Assembly (NCBI GenBank): GCA_036244855.1
Contig: BQKZ01001732.1
Location: 3,804 to 67,803 of the forward strand
Length of the DNA stretch: 64,000 nt
Reading direction: 5' to 3'
Source: Temnopleurus reevesii
Lineage: Eukaryota; Echinodermata; Echinoidea; Temnopleuroida; Temnopleuridae
Shown: in pieces, positions 1 through 11,240 of the stretch
Numbering within the stretch: the stretch's first letter is position 1
Layout of the letters: every line of letters starts with the position of its first letter
Position numbers and translations under genes: made by a program
Notes under the pieces: generated by a model
What the model was told of the DNA's origin: nothing
What the model saw: only the letters and a program-made list of their open reading frames with translations
Databases searched by the model: none

Positions 1-61
<61 letters not shown>

Positions 62-175
62 GTGATGATGATAATGATGATGGCGATAATGATGATGGCG
101 ATGATGATGATGATGATGATGGTTATGATGATGATGATGATGGTGGTGGTGGTGATGGTGATGATGATTATGGCA
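1..175 (+). repeat. (GAT)n trinucleotide microsatellite
   Basis: Near-perfect GAT repeat running off the left edge of the window, degrading to GGT and GAC variants after about position 120. It reads as poly-Met/Val in one frame, which is an artefact of the repeat and not a protein. Confidence 0.95.
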
Positions 176-1950
176 ATGACAAAAATGAATAACTATCTAT
201 ATCTATTAAATGACAATATTTTTGAAACTATAGAGTTATAATGTTAAACTATGCTAGTGTTGAGACAGAAATTCCAGTCCCAGACAAAGTATTTAAATGA
301 AATCAGAATTTCTGCTTACATTTCATATATATAGGCCTAGACTTCCTATGATTTAAGATGGTCTATTTTTAAATCTTTGCATCCAAACGGAGCTTCGGTG
401 TTTATATTTTCACACCCAACAGGCGTCTTTCACATCCTCTAACCTTTGCAATGAACACTGATCACTACAACATGGGACCTGTTCACACCAACTGTAAACC
501 AACCAGTTGGACCTCCAGGAAGAACAGAGCCATTATGGTTCTGAAATGGAATGCTCGAACCGTAATTTCATCATTTCAATTATTCACCTTTGAACTTATT
601 TTGAGTTTTGTAAATATTCATGTATATTGATTTTCTGTGTATTTCTATTTTTTCCTTTACTGAGAATAAAACAAAATTAAACCAAACCGTGAATAGATCT
701 ATCAAAAGCTTTATGAAACACAACCTAGGCCAGTATGAAATTGATGTCATTTAGAACTTTTTTCTTTCACAGATTTTCTGGGACCTCGACCACCTTAACG
801 GAAAGTACAACGTGATCAGCTGACCTTCTTTTAGCATCACATGACCACCATTTTGTTTTAGCACCTGTCCAGTAAGAGTAGGGCAAAGAGCTCTAAAATC
901 TTCTGAACTTGGCAGAATAAATACAAGGTTTGATCATAAATCTTTACAATTTGGTGTAGATCCTGGTCTGATATAAGATATATGTGCTAAGACGGTAGTA
1001 GAATACCACTTTTCCTTCAAAATTATTTCGTCCTTCAACCTGAATTACAGAAACAAAGTTTTAATGTATTTTATCAAATTTCAAAGTGTGAGGTCCACTT
1101 TTGAAGAACATTGTTAAGTTTGTAAATTCAAGGAAACACATTTTTCACCTGCTCTTCGGCATAAAATATACAAGATTGGAAGAATCGGATTCCAACCTTT
1201 TACAAAACGCATGTATCTCTGCTTAAGTCAAATCTCTTGGAACCATAAAAATTTGTTTGACTTGGGAGAAAATTGACTTACAAAGATAAATAACACAGGG
1301 TTTGAATAATTTGTTCCAAAAATGACTTTAGCTTAGGTGATTATTTGACTTAGAGAAGTGAGAATTGGGCAGAGTTGACTATATTTATTTTAACTAAAAA
1401 GTCAACTATATTTTTTCAATCAAAATTTCAAATACACATATGAAAGAAAATATAATTATATTTCCAGATCTCCTTTTTAAAGGACAATTTATACACTTTT
1501 TTTCTTTGTCAAACACAAAAAACTTTTCCAGATGGCAGGTATTTTATTATCATTCTTGATAAATGTTCCTTCTATCACATTTTTTTTTTCAAAACCTTAA
1601 GATTTCTAACTCTAGATTTGAAAAAAAGGAAAGAAAAAAAAGCACATTTCTTGAAGCTTGAAATTAACAGAACCATGCACAAGGGCTTTGTTCAAACATC
1701 CGTTCAAACTGTCGAACGCAGGAATTCGCAAATTTTATTTGAAGGTGGAAGAAATTAGCACTCTAATGGCTGTAAGCAATTGACATTGGGGGTCTAGAAT
1801 TTCCTGTGTTTGTACTCGGGCCTGATTTATTTGAGAAAGGAAGGGATAGTTTTAAAAGTTAGTATTAGGGCATAGTGATATTTTCCTTCCTATGTTTAAT
1901 GATAACTCTTATTAATGTTTAAATATTTTTACTGGTCCCTATGGAAAACC
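176..1950. other. AT-rich non-coding stretch, no gene seen
   Basis: No coding signal, RNA gene or clear transposon. Positions about 419-690 end in 'gagaataaaacaaaattaaacc', resembling the A-rich 3' tail of an old retroposon, but nothing upstream confirms it. Around 1211-1366, 'cttaagtcaaat' and 'atttgacttag' face each other and could be the arms of a decayed inverted-repeat element. Confidence 0.5.
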
Positions 1951-2121
1951 GGGAGGCCATTTCATGAAACTTTGTCAGCAACAAAATTAGTCAGCAGAGA
2001 CAAATCCAGTAGAATTCTTGATTCTGATTGGCTTAAAACCACTGCCGCTGACTGTTGTTATAGCAACTGTCGGAAAATCCGCTCTTGTCGCACTGACTAA
2101 TTTTTATGAAATGGCCCCCAG
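1951..2121. mobile_element. Short inverted-repeat element (MITE), 'ggccatttcat' type
   Basis: Ends are inverted copies: left 'ggaggccatttcatgaaa' and, reverse-complemented, right 'tgggggccatttcataaaa'. About 170 bp with no coding capacity. The elements at 5300 and 11088 have similar termini ('tttca(c/t)gaaa'), so this may be one family. Superfamily not assignable because no clean target duplication is visible. Confidence 0.55.
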
Positions 2122-2609
2122 GACCAGCATCACTACATAAATGAAGATGATTACAGGCTATCCAGTCTTCTTTTATTCTTCTCCATGCATTTTTGTTAAT
2201 CTTGTTTTTCATTGTGTTGTCAATTGTTTATTTTTTAATGTAATATTTTCACTTTTTTGTTCTTTAAATGTTTGTAACGTATCCTTTATGACAGATAATA
2301 AAATAAATTAATCAATCAATCAATTCTAAGATGACTATAAAAACTTTTACTTCTCATAATATTTGAAAATTGGAAGAAAAGGACAATTCTCCATCATGGT
2401 ATAAAAAGTTGTTGTCAGTTGCCAATTCAAAGCTCCACAACATGGGAATTTACTAGAATATAATATATTATAAAAAATAAGATATCAAATGGATTTTTTA
2501 GCATTTTGTTTCAAATAGTACAACTAATGTTTGACTGAATTTAGTATAGAAATGAGAGCTGATGCTCTATACAGAGCAAAACGTGGGTGAAAATTATGAT
2601 CTTTATAAC
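2122..2609. other. Non-coding; possible retroposon tail
   Basis: Contains 'aataaaataaattaatcaatcaatcaat' style A/T-rich sequence at about 2297-2325, with a tandem 'atca' run typical of a retroposon 3' end. No recognisable body precedes it. The rest is plain AT-rich sequence. Confidence 0.35.
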
Positions 2610-2841
2610 ATTCACGGGAATATTAAGATAGACCTGGGAATTTTGTGGTGGGTAATTTCATTAGCTTAGCTGATGCTAATGACTGCAGATAGTACAACCA
2701 GATGTCAGATTAATTAATCATGACCCTATAAATGATGAACATAAATAACTTGTAATGATGATCTTGTGATTAAGTCATCAGTGTGGTAATTAATAAGATG
2801 ATGAGATCAGACATATCCCCTGTGAGAAAGATAGAAAAGAG

Positions 2842-2844
<3 letters not shown>

Positions 2845-2883
<39 letters not shown>

Positions 2884-3000
2884 GGGGTCGAGGGAAAGCG
2901 GAGAGAGAGAGAGAGAGAGGAAGGAAAGAGAGGGGGATGGCATGAGGGGATGGCAGGATAGGGAAGAGGGAGAAGAGAGAGATGGAGAGAGAAAGTGAGA
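2845..3000 (+). repeat. (GA)n purine tract
   Basis: Long GA dinucleotide runs with GGA interruptions on the + strand. All open frames through it (Arg/Glu-rich on +, Ser/Leu/Phe-rich on -) are simple-sequence artefacts. Confidence 0.95.
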
Positions 3001-3179
3001 GGGGACAGGAAAGGGGAATGAGAGAATAGAGGGGGAATAGAGAGAGAAAGAAGAGAAAGAAGGCAGTAAAGAAAAAACAAAAAAAATATATAGTACATAA
3101 CAGACAGTTTCAGAGTTTATAATAGAGAAAAGGAAAGGGTGAAAAAATAGAAAGACAGAGAAGAATATGTATGAAGAAG

Positions 3180-3270
3180 TGTAGAAGAAGAATTCGAAGA
3201 AGAAGAAGAAAGCAAAGAAGAAGAAGAAGAAGAAGAAGAAGAAGAAGAAGAAGAAGAAGAGGAAGAGGAA

Positions 3271-3305
<35 letters not shown>

Positions 3306-3330
3306 AGAAGAAGAAGGAGAAGAAAAGGTA
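3180..3330 (+). repeat. (GAA)n purine tract
   Basis: GAA trinucleotide repeat of about 140 bp with occasional GGA units, inside copy 1 of the duplicated block. Copy 2 lacks this GAA run and carries a GA/GGA tract instead, so the core is length- and sequence-variable between the copies. Confidence 0.95.
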
Positions 3331-3561
3331 TATGAGCAAGAGGAAAATATAGAGGGAGATTGAAAGAGGCTGTGAGGTGGTGAACACACCATCTTGATGG
3401 GCTCATCATCAAGCTAATTGATAAGATGACGAGCTGAGACATATCCCATGTGTGTCACATGTATTAATGATAGAGTCATAGAGATACCAGATGGCATTGC
3501 CAAAGTACATTAGGTGTCTCATCTAATATGATAGAATGGATGAGGGAAGTGGGAATTGAAG

Positions 3562-3562
3562 N
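3562..3562. other. Single-n contig join
   Basis: An isolated ambiguous base separating two near-copies of the same flanking sequence. Similar isolated n bases occur at 15056, 16714, 21652, 33651, 39834, 42671, 45513, 52133 and 57925 and behave as contig joins. Confidence 0.85.
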
Positions 3563-4334
3563 ATTCATGAGAATTTTGTAATACACCTGGGAATTTCATT
3601 GCAGGTAATTTCATTAGGTTAGCTGATGCTAATGACTGCAGATAGTACAATCAGATGTCAGATTAATTAATCATGACCCTATAAATGATGAACATAAATA
3701 ACTTGTAATGATGATCTTGTGATTAAGTCATCAGCGTTGTAATTAATAAGATGATGAGATCCGACATATCCCCTGGGGGAGAGGTGGAAGGGGGAGATAG
3801 AAAGAAGAGAGAGAAAGAGAGAAAGAGGATGAAGAGAGAGGGGAAGAAGAGAGAGGATAAGAAGGGGAGAGGGAGAAGAGAGAGAAAGAGAGAGGACAAC
3901 AAGGGAGGGAGGGAGAAGAGAGAGAGAGAGAGAGAGAAAGAGAGAATGGGGGAGGGGAAGAAGGAGGAAGAGAGAGGGGATGGGGAGATAGGGGAATGGG
4001 AGGAGAGCGAGGGCAGGAAGGGGAGAGGGAAAAGAGAGAGCGAGAGAAAGAGAGCTAGAGAGAGAGATAGAGGGAAAGAGAGATAGAGGGAGAGGCAGAG
4101 AGGGGAGAAAAGGGGGAAGAGAGAGAGAGAGAACGAAAGAGTCTGTAAGGTGGTGAACACATAATCTTGATAGATTTATCATTGAGCTAATTAATAAGAT
4201 GACGAGCTGAGACATATCCCATGTGTGTCATATGTATTAATGATAGAGTCATAGAGATACCAGATGGCATTGCCAAAGTACATTAGGTGTCTCATCTAAT
4301 ATGATAGAATGGATGAGGGAAGTGGGAATTGAAA
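3563..4334. repeat. Duplicated block 1, copy 2
   Basis: Repeats the flanks of copy 1 with scattered substitutions. The core at about 3775-4135 is a GA/GGA purine tract without the GAA run of copy 1. Beyond 4334 the sequence continues uniquely, so this copy belongs to the contig on the right. Confidence 0.8.
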
Positions 4335-4876
4335 AGAAGAATGCAAGGAAAATAACATACAGAAGGAGGAAGAAAATCAATTTGGTTCTATTAATTCAAA
4401 ATATTTACTTATGTTTGGATTGTTTTATATATTCTCAACAAATATCAACAAATTATCTTTTTCTTTCAACCTCTCATGATTACTTTTGCTTTCACGTTTT
4501 TACTTTTTAACTATGTGAGCATCCATCGTGATTTTTTTAATTCTGGCAAAATACCAAATTCTATTCAAATAATAAATAATAAAAAATGAATATAAATAAA
4601 TTGTTTTAATTGTAAAACATATAAAAAAAATAAGATATGTTAAAAAGAAAATCTAAGTAACACGCTGATATTAGAATACTCCAAATATATGATATACAAG
4701 TTTAACTACATATTATTCCACAACCTGTTTGAAAACATTTGGGTTCAATAAATCAAAATACACCTGGTGAACTCTCAAGTCAGCTAGAAAAACCCTTTCC
4801 TTCCTTTCAAGTCCCACCTATCTAAAACTTTTTGCGACACAAGGGATGTGTTTCAGAAAGCTGTTCATATGGTACA
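4335..4876. other. AT-rich non-coding, nothing recognised
   Basis: Strongly AT-rich, with no coding, RNA or repeat signal that I can support. Confidence 0.5.
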
Positions 4877-4999
4877 TAGTCTGCAAGTAAAGACCCTAAG
4901 CTTTCCATGTGCATGTGCAGAGCGTGATATAGAGTATGCAATCTGTGACTTCATGACACCCTGCATTGTTTTGGCCTTAGGGTCTGTACTTGCAGACTA
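4877..4999. mobile_element. Hairpin element (short inverted repeat)
   Basis: 'tagtctgcaagtaaagaccc' at the left end is matched in inverse at the right ('gggtctgtacttgcagacta'). About 123 bp. The interior 'tgcatgtgcagagcgtgata' resembles the interior of the hairpin at 7820-7980, suggesting the same small non-autonomous family. Confidence 0.55.
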
Positions 5000-5023
5000 T
5001 ATAGTAGGCACAACTCAATGACT

Positions 5024-5288
5024 GACTGGTGATACCTTCTTGCACTCAATGATACCCTGCGTTTCCGTGTAGGCACCTGAGAAAGGGTCACCAGTCGTTT
5101 GCAGAGTCATGCTTACCTCTAAAAACAGCTTTATGAAACACAACCCAGGTTCGTAGAGGTTCACACAAATCTACGAATGACTGGTGATCCTTTCTTGCAC
5201 TCAATGATAACCTGCGTCTCTGTGTCAGCACCTGAGAAAGGGTCACCAGTCGTTGTAGAGTCATGTTTACCTCTACAAACAGCATAAA
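5024..5288 (+). repeat. Two-unit tandem repeat, period 155 bp
   Basis: 'gactggtgat' starts at 5024 and again at 5179, followed in both by 'cttgcactcaatgata' and 'cctgagaaagggtcaccagt'. Each unit is itself a hairpin, 'gactggtgat...' against '...caccagtc', so it may be a MITE duplicated in tandem. An open frame through it on the minus strand has no resemblance to a protein I know. Confidence 0.75.
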
Positions 5289-5299
5289 ACCGAGCTAAT

Positions 5300-5464
5300 C
5301 TCACGAAATGATCTACAATATCCTCTTCTTGCTAAGACGTCTTAACTTCTTTTGCCATCCTCTTAACAAAGACGCAAACATGGATACGTCTATGTTAAGA
5401 GGATTGCACAAGAAGATAAAACATCTTAGCAAGAAGAGAATAGCTAAGAATATTTCGTGTGACT
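5300..5464. mobile_element. Foldback MITE with ~60 bp arms
   Basis: Left arm 'cctcttcttgctaagacgtc', 'catcctcttaac' is repeated in inverse on the right as 'gttaagaggattg' and 'cttagcaagaagaga'. Outer ends 'tcacgaaatgat' and 'atatttcgtgtga' also pair. No coding capacity. Termini resemble those of the elements at 1951 and 11088. Confidence 0.7.
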
Positions 5465-5888
5465 GGCCCCAGGTCCCTGGAATTTGATTGGGATCAGTAC
5501 AGGGTAGGATATTGGCTTCCGTTAATGATTTCCAACTGCCAAATATAATACCAATCGCAACAAGAATCATGTGATATTTATCTGAAATGGTTCTACAGTT
5601 TATGACATAAATAGTTATCAAGGAAAGTAATTTATTTATGGTCAATGTCATGTGAGTATAGAGAAGTGAACAGTGTCACATGAGTCTGTACAGTTGTTGA
5701 ACTTAGTTTTTATTATGTAAAATTATAATATTAAATTTCTTTCTAACATTTTTTTTCTTTCTTTTTTAAGAAGTAATGATCTTCTTCAAAGTTTTGTCAT
5801 TCAGTAATTGACAATATGATCATATCTCTAATTAGGTATTTTAGTTACATTTCTGAGGATAAATCTCTTTTTTGCTTGTCTTGAGGAA

Positions 5889-6155
5889 GCGTTGAGGTGT
5901 AGTCGCTTTGACTTTCGCCTATCAACCAGAGAGTCGCAGTTCGAACCCCATCTAAGTGACCTATCATATGGCATAGTTTTCTTCAGCAAGATATTCATCC
6001 AAATTATGCTGCACTCAACGCAGGTGAGATGAATGGGTACCTGTCTAATAGCTGCACTGCGATAGCCAGGGTAATAATGCTGCAACTGTATATCGCTAAG
6101 AACTTCTCAATAAGGATAAGCACTATATAGAAGCTGTTCATTATTACCATTATAG
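5889..6155 (+). mobile_element. tRNA-derived SINE, divergent copy
   Basis: Shares order and sequence with the SINEs at 26187 and 49131: a tRNA-like head with box-B-like 'gttcgaacccc' at about 5939-5949, 'cttcagcaag', 'gctgcactcaacgcaggtga', 'gaatgggtacctg', 'agccagggtaataat' and a 3' end 'agcactatatag' followed by an ATT-rich tail. The most diverged of the three, with a shortened 3' body. It is a retroposon, not a functional tRNA. Confidence 0.8.
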
Positions 6156-6465
6156 TCTTCTCAATTTGGATGTAAGCAAAATTGATTTGTTTTAAAATAC
6201 TCTGAGTTCTTGAGCAGATTTTCCGGACTATATCGGTGACTACAGGTAACTCTTTACCAAGTCCACCACAGTTTGATCCATAATTGGAGAGCGCCATTAA
6301 CACAGCATCTACTGCCAGCCTGGTAGTGGGACCCTATTACCCATATGTCAAATCAAATTAGACCAAGTGATCTCATCCTAAAGAACCATACCAATTTGAA
6401 CTAGCCATACTGGTCTAGTTTTCACTACGCTATCCCAGCTAGGCCCCCCCCCCCAAATTGATTGA

Positions 6466-6780
6466 TTGCCCTCAACCGACTAACTCCCTAAATGGCCTGA
6501 TATAAGCCTTTTATCTTTTTACCCTCTCCCCTCTCGAAAAAATCATAGCAAAATCATGGAAATAAATGTGAAATGCCACATAAAGAGACATTTTAGATAT
6601 TCCTTGGCTTTTCACTCCATTGTTAGCTTGTAACTTTTCTAGTTTTAATTTCCATTTGAAATGCGCTCCCAAATTTTTTTTTTTCAGAAATGGCATTTTA
6701 GGGCTACCAAACTTAAAAGCTTGACTGTTACACAAGTAATCAGATCCTAAATACACTTGTTCTACCTCCAGTCAAGCTTC
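6466..6780 (+). repeat. Dispersed repeat 'gccctcaaccga' family, copy 1
   Basis: 'ttgccctcaaccgactaact', 'aaatggcctgatataagcc', then a T-rich stretch and 'aaatgtgaaatgccacat'. The same order recurs at about 14380-14545 and 48256-48420. Ends and class unknown. Confidence 0.55.
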
Positions 6781-7309
6781 ATATCAGTCTGTCCATTAAA
6801 AAAAAGGTATTAAAATTATTATGCTGTCTGCAAGGAGACTGTAGCAAGATCATAACTAATATTCTATAAAAAGATCTAACTACAAAAAAAAAAGAAAGAT
6901 TTGATCCAATACCTCCTTGAACATGATTTCATCTCTACAAAAACTTAGCTAAATTTTATAAATCAAATAACCATCATGATTCAATAGCTTATCTTAGCTT
7001 TTATAGTTTACAAGTGCATATAAACAGTCTACAATAAATGCATCCCACTGCTGCCACCATTTTTGCGTTCAAGAATATTCATGGATACTGGTTTGAATCA
7101 TTATCATTTACATATCCTGTTCAGAAAATGTACCTTGAAATAGCTATAGCAGAATTACCATATTTAGTATTATAATGGTTTTAACACAAGAAAATACTAG
7201 AAAGATTTGAGCAGTTCTCTATCTGAATGAAAGGTACTTCATCTGAAACAGACCTTTCCATCCGAGTCAAAATTTGATAAACTGGGCTCTACGAATTGAT
7301 TGATTTTAA
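6781..7309. other. Non-coding, nothing recognised
   Basis: AT-rich sequence with short poly-A runs. No feature can be supported. Confidence 0.5.
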
Positions 7310-8260
7310 GGTAGGTTACAGCATTCAATATCAAATTTCCTTTGGCCCCATTTCATTGATAGTTCGACCAATCACCTGAGATCATATAAAGTGTGAAAAT
7401 GGCCTAGCAGATGAGACACCATTTCTTGGGGCCATTTGGAGATAAAATGGCCCATCAGAAGTATTGATTTCAAGATAGTTTTCAAGTAGCTCGCCAATGA
7501 GCTGTGTTAATCAATAACCTTTCACCCTAACTAGGCCACTTAATGCAACGAAAATATCTGTACCTGTGTCAGTGGAAACATCATTGATTTGAGGAGATTA
7601 TTTTCAAAAAGTTTGTAATGATTCATGCTTATCAATAACCTTTTACCCTAACTCAACCACTTTAGATGAAGAAAGCTTTCTTTCCCCTTAAAAGGTGGGG
7701 AAAATATTGATTGGTTGGGATAATTTTCACTGGAGAAGTAAACTATTCCTTCTCTTCAAGAATCTGTCTCTGATAATGGATCACTTACTTTTTTGAGAGA
7801 GAATGGGGTAGGGAGGGGGTAGTTTGCAAGCACATACCTTAGACTTTCGGTATGTTCATGCGCAGATCATGATACAGGGTGTGCATATTGTGTGACTACA
7901 TGCAGACACACAATGCATACCCTGTATCACTCTCTGTGTGTGCGCACAACGAAACCTAAGGTTCTGTTCTGGCAGACTAGGGAGGGGGTGACAACAAAAG
8001 AGTAAAAGTGGCATTTCAGGGCAAACGATTTTGGTGGGATTATTTTCATGTACACTGTATCCAATCTATGAGTTCTGCTAATCAATAAACTTTTAACCCT
8101 ATTATTCATCAATTTTCAGAAGCCAAAATTTATCAGCTGTAACTATAGTAAAAGTGATACTTCAGAATTATTGATTTAAGGAGATGATTTTCATGAATTA
8201 AGTCAAAGAGCGCTATTCCGTAATAACCTTTCACCTCAAATCTACAAAACAGCTACATTG
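7310..8260 (+). repeat. Degenerate tandem repeat region
   Basis: The phrase 'atcaataacctttcacccta' recurs in decayed form near 7510, 7635, 8085 and 8220, each preceded by 'ttgattt(g/a)aggagatnattttca'-like sequence. Looks like an old array of units of about 130-190 bp, interrupted by the hairpin at 7820-7980. Confidence 0.5.
7820..7980. mobile_element. Hairpin element inserted in repeat region
   Basis: Left 'tagtttgcaagcacatacct' and right '...aaccttctgttctggcagacta'-like ends are inverse copies. Inner arms 'gatacagggtgtgcat' and 'atgcataccctgtatc' also pair. Interior resembles the hairpin at 4877. Confidence 0.55.
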
Positions 8261-9200
8261 AAGAGACGTCAATCAGCTTTCGGATCCTCTTTCAAACTTA
8301 TACTGTGCAGACAAGCAAAGACCTCCTCCTAGGGATCTATTCGAGGGCTGAAAATGCCCTCATTAATGATTGATTTTATGAGAGAATTTGTGAGGTCTAA
8401 TGATAAATGAATGATATACTGTTATATTTATGTCTTCTCAGTGCATCATATCTCAATTTCTTTACAATCATTACATAATGAAAACAGTCAGTTTGCAGTG
8501 ATAAATCATTCATATGACAAACACTATGGCAGGGATTCAAACCTTTTGGTCCATGTTCCAATAACAGGTTTAACTTAACTCGGGACTAAGCAGTTGTTAT
8601 TTAGAACTCCGCTATACAAAAGTTAAACCAATAGTCTAAAGGACATTTGATCTAGACCTGGGTGAAGTTAAACCTATCTACCTAGGAATGGGTCATTGAC
8701 TTGAAAATTGAATGACTGGTATAAACTCTTACATGTAGGTCACAATGCTTCAACAAATTTTTAAATCCATTGGCTCAAAAATGACACATTTGAATGTCAT
8801 CCTTTCCCATAATGAAAGAGTCTCAGCATGCGATATGATTCAAATGAGGGTTTACAGGATTACACTGACTCCATTTAACCTAAAATAAAGAAAACATGTC
8901 ATCGAATTTGGAGACAACCATATTCAAAACTAGGTCATCTTTTATATTTACCCCACAAATACTGAAGCCCGACGTATTGATAATTCAATCATCGACCCAA
9001 AGTCTCTGACAGTTTCCAAAGCAAAATACTAAATAAATAAATCTAAGTCTATGAGAAAGGAGATATTGATAATGAACAAATAATCTTCTTTGCTAAGTGC
9101 ATAAAAGGCACAACGTCAGTCTATTGGACACTACTATGGCATATTTTGTATCCAAAACAAGACAATATTTTTCATTGATTACAAAGGAGACCATGTTGGA
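8261..9200. other. Non-coding; small hairpin at 8566-8675
   Basis: Mostly featureless. Positions 8566-8675 form a short inverted-repeat element: 'aggtttaactt...cggg' at the left against 'cctgggtgaagttaaacct' at the right, consistent with another small MITE. No target duplication is evident. Confidence 0.45.
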
Positions 9201-9239
9201 ATTGAAGATGGCTAATATTTAATCAGATCTGTTTTATGG

Positions 9240-9670
9240 TTGCTACATCGAAACTAATTCTTGAGGGATTAAACGAATTCAATATCTTCATACGCCATCT
9301 TTTTCGCTGCAAGAAAAAGGACGCCTGTGCCTTGCGAGCGCCTCTATTTGCTTTTTAATATGGAAAATAAAACGGGAAAACAGGCAGGAGCAAACAAAGA
9401 GAGAATGATCGGTACGTGCGGATGATGGATTTTTAAAGAAAATTATTTTTTAATCTTTGTTGCCAACTTGAGGCGGGAGATGGATGGGGGTTTTGTCGAT
9501 GTACTCGATTTTGTTCCCGATGATACGACTCACATTAGATTATGTCTGACCTAGAAAACTCATGAATATCACTCATTGTGTTCGCTTGTTCACCCACTTT
9601 GTACAATTCCTTTTGTAATTTATTTTTGAGATAACATCGGGGGGTTGTTTCGTCTTTGCTTTTGTGTTTC
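9240..9670. promoter_or_regulatory. Candidate conserved non-coding element (speculative)
   Basis: A unique, more GC-balanced island with no repeat, no long open frame and no inverted ends, standing out from AT-rich repeats on both sides (for example 'cgccatctttttcgctgc' and 'aggcgggagatggatggg'). Such islands inside introns or flanks of developmental genes are often regulatory. This is inference from composition only. Confidence 0.2.
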
Positions 9671-9946
9671 TACACGTAGGCACATAGCTGGGGAACATGT
9701 GACATTTGCAGTCTTGCTCCAAGTTGTTGATTAGGTGCAATCATAACTAAATATTCATCAAACTGGCCAACTAAAAGGGTAATGTTATTACAAGGCCCAC
9801 TGGGAGAAGAGTTCAAAGAACTGAAGCAGCTAAACAGGGTAAATAAGACACATCATTAAGAGAATGAATTAATCTATTAAAAAAAGATGTAGATGAAAAT
9901 TATTGATTATCTACTACTGCTATATTTAAACTCAATGTAACACTTA

Positions 9947-10122
9947 GGGGGTGTTGCTCAAAATCAATTGCAAATCAACTGCAAGTTTGCAAATTGTAAC
10001 GCGCATTTTCATTCGTGCACAGTACCCGCATTTAACAAGACGCGCATGAAACATTGATTTTGATTGGCGCGTTCCGATCAACTGCAACTTTCGATCGATT
10101 GCAACTTTTGAGCAACACCCCA
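9947..10122. mobile_element. MITE with TTA target duplication
   Basis: 176 bp element: left 'gggggtgttgctcaaaa', right 'ttttgagcaacacccca', flanked on both sides by TTA (9944-9946 and 10123-10125). A 3-bp TWA duplication is the habit of PIF/Harbinger elements. Interior carries more inverted matches ('caactgcaagttt' and 'gcaactttcg'). No coding capacity. Confidence 0.75.
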
Positions 10123-10125
10123 TTA

Positions 10126-11087
10126 GTGTTAAAACATTAAAAGAATGTTATAGCTACAAGGAATAAATGCATCTAAATGTAGACGAACAATGCAACGCAC
10201 AGCAGGTAACTGCAACCTACAGAATTTTTACTCAGCTCAGTCACAAAAACATTTGTGAATGGTCCATCAGTTATACAATTTAGTTTCTTCATCAAATATT
10301 TTTTGAAAAGTGAGTCATGTTAGACCACGGGTACTTTTAAACACAATATAGACATTCTACATTGCTTAGCATTATAAGAATAATCAGCCCGTCATTATTG
10401 TGTGAAAACAATCAATTGTAATGAATTTCTGAAATTGTCATTACCATTTGTTCCTGACCACTACAATGTTTGCGATTGTTCGAATCTTGCTCAAATTATA
10501 GCTTCAATGTATTTTCTGTCTATATAATCTATTTGAAATCTAATTTATCACCTACATTCATAATTCATACAATATTTCATAAGGGAATATAAGTTCATGT
10601 ATCGGCTGTAGTTCATAAGTCGATTTCCACGGTATTCTCTAATTTTAGAGGCATAAATACATAGATATCATTCACCACAAACATGCTGAAGGCATGCTTC
10701 AGGGATTATATCAGTCTTTGTAAGATATTTCAATAAGAATATATAAAGTTCCCTCCCCACTAGTTAGCCTTATTATAAGCTTTATTCTAAAGATTGAATT
10801 AAATAATCCCACCGAAATACACAGATGTTTTCACGTCATGGGAGACATTATTAAGAATGATAATGGAATATGTTTTGTATATCCATGCTTTTATGATTTG
10901 TTGCTCACAACATAAAGTCAAAATCCCCTTTCAATTTTGGTGATTTATAAAATTGTATTGTTTGTGCCTTCCGGACATAAATGTCTTCCTTTTGTTTAGG
11001 ATTAAAAGTTTTCTTTTCCAATTTATTTCGGAATGAATGGATTTTGCGAACAAGTCTTCGGTTTCTGTTCAAGAAAAAAGTAAATTT
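10126..11087. other. Non-coding, nothing recognised
   Basis: AT-rich sequence without a supported gene or repeat. Confidence 0.5.
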
Positions 11088-11240
11088 AGGCCCTGTTTCA
11101 CGAAATGTCTTACCAAAACTAACTGACAACGTTCTTCATTGATCTAGCTTTCAGCCAATCGAATTTGAGTATTTCAGTAGCTTATCGCACTTGATAAAAC
11201 TTCCAATGATCTAAGTTTTCATGAAACTATCCAAACTGGG
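11088..11240. mobile_element. MITE-like element, 'tttcacgaaa' ends
   Basis: Left 'aggccctgtttcacgaaatg' and right 'ttttcatgaaactatccaaa' are imperfect inverse copies over about 20 bp. Similar in length and ends to the elements at 1951 and 5300. Confidence 0.4.

Larger units (their letters stand above)
2610..3561. repeat. Duplicated block 1, copy 1 (ends at contig join)
   Basis: Left flank (about 2610-2825) and right flank (about 3381-3561) recur after the single n at 3562, in the same order. Only the purine-rich core between them differs. Best read as one locus represented by two alleles or overlapping contigs placed in tandem. Confidence 0.8.

Noticed and set aside
2..241. Poly-Met/Val open frame
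   Set aside because: Translation of a GAT microsatellite.
2770..4215. Several Ser/Leu/Phe-rich and Arg/Glu-rich frames
   Set aside because: They follow GA, GAA and GGA purine tracts; no codon bias, no domain.
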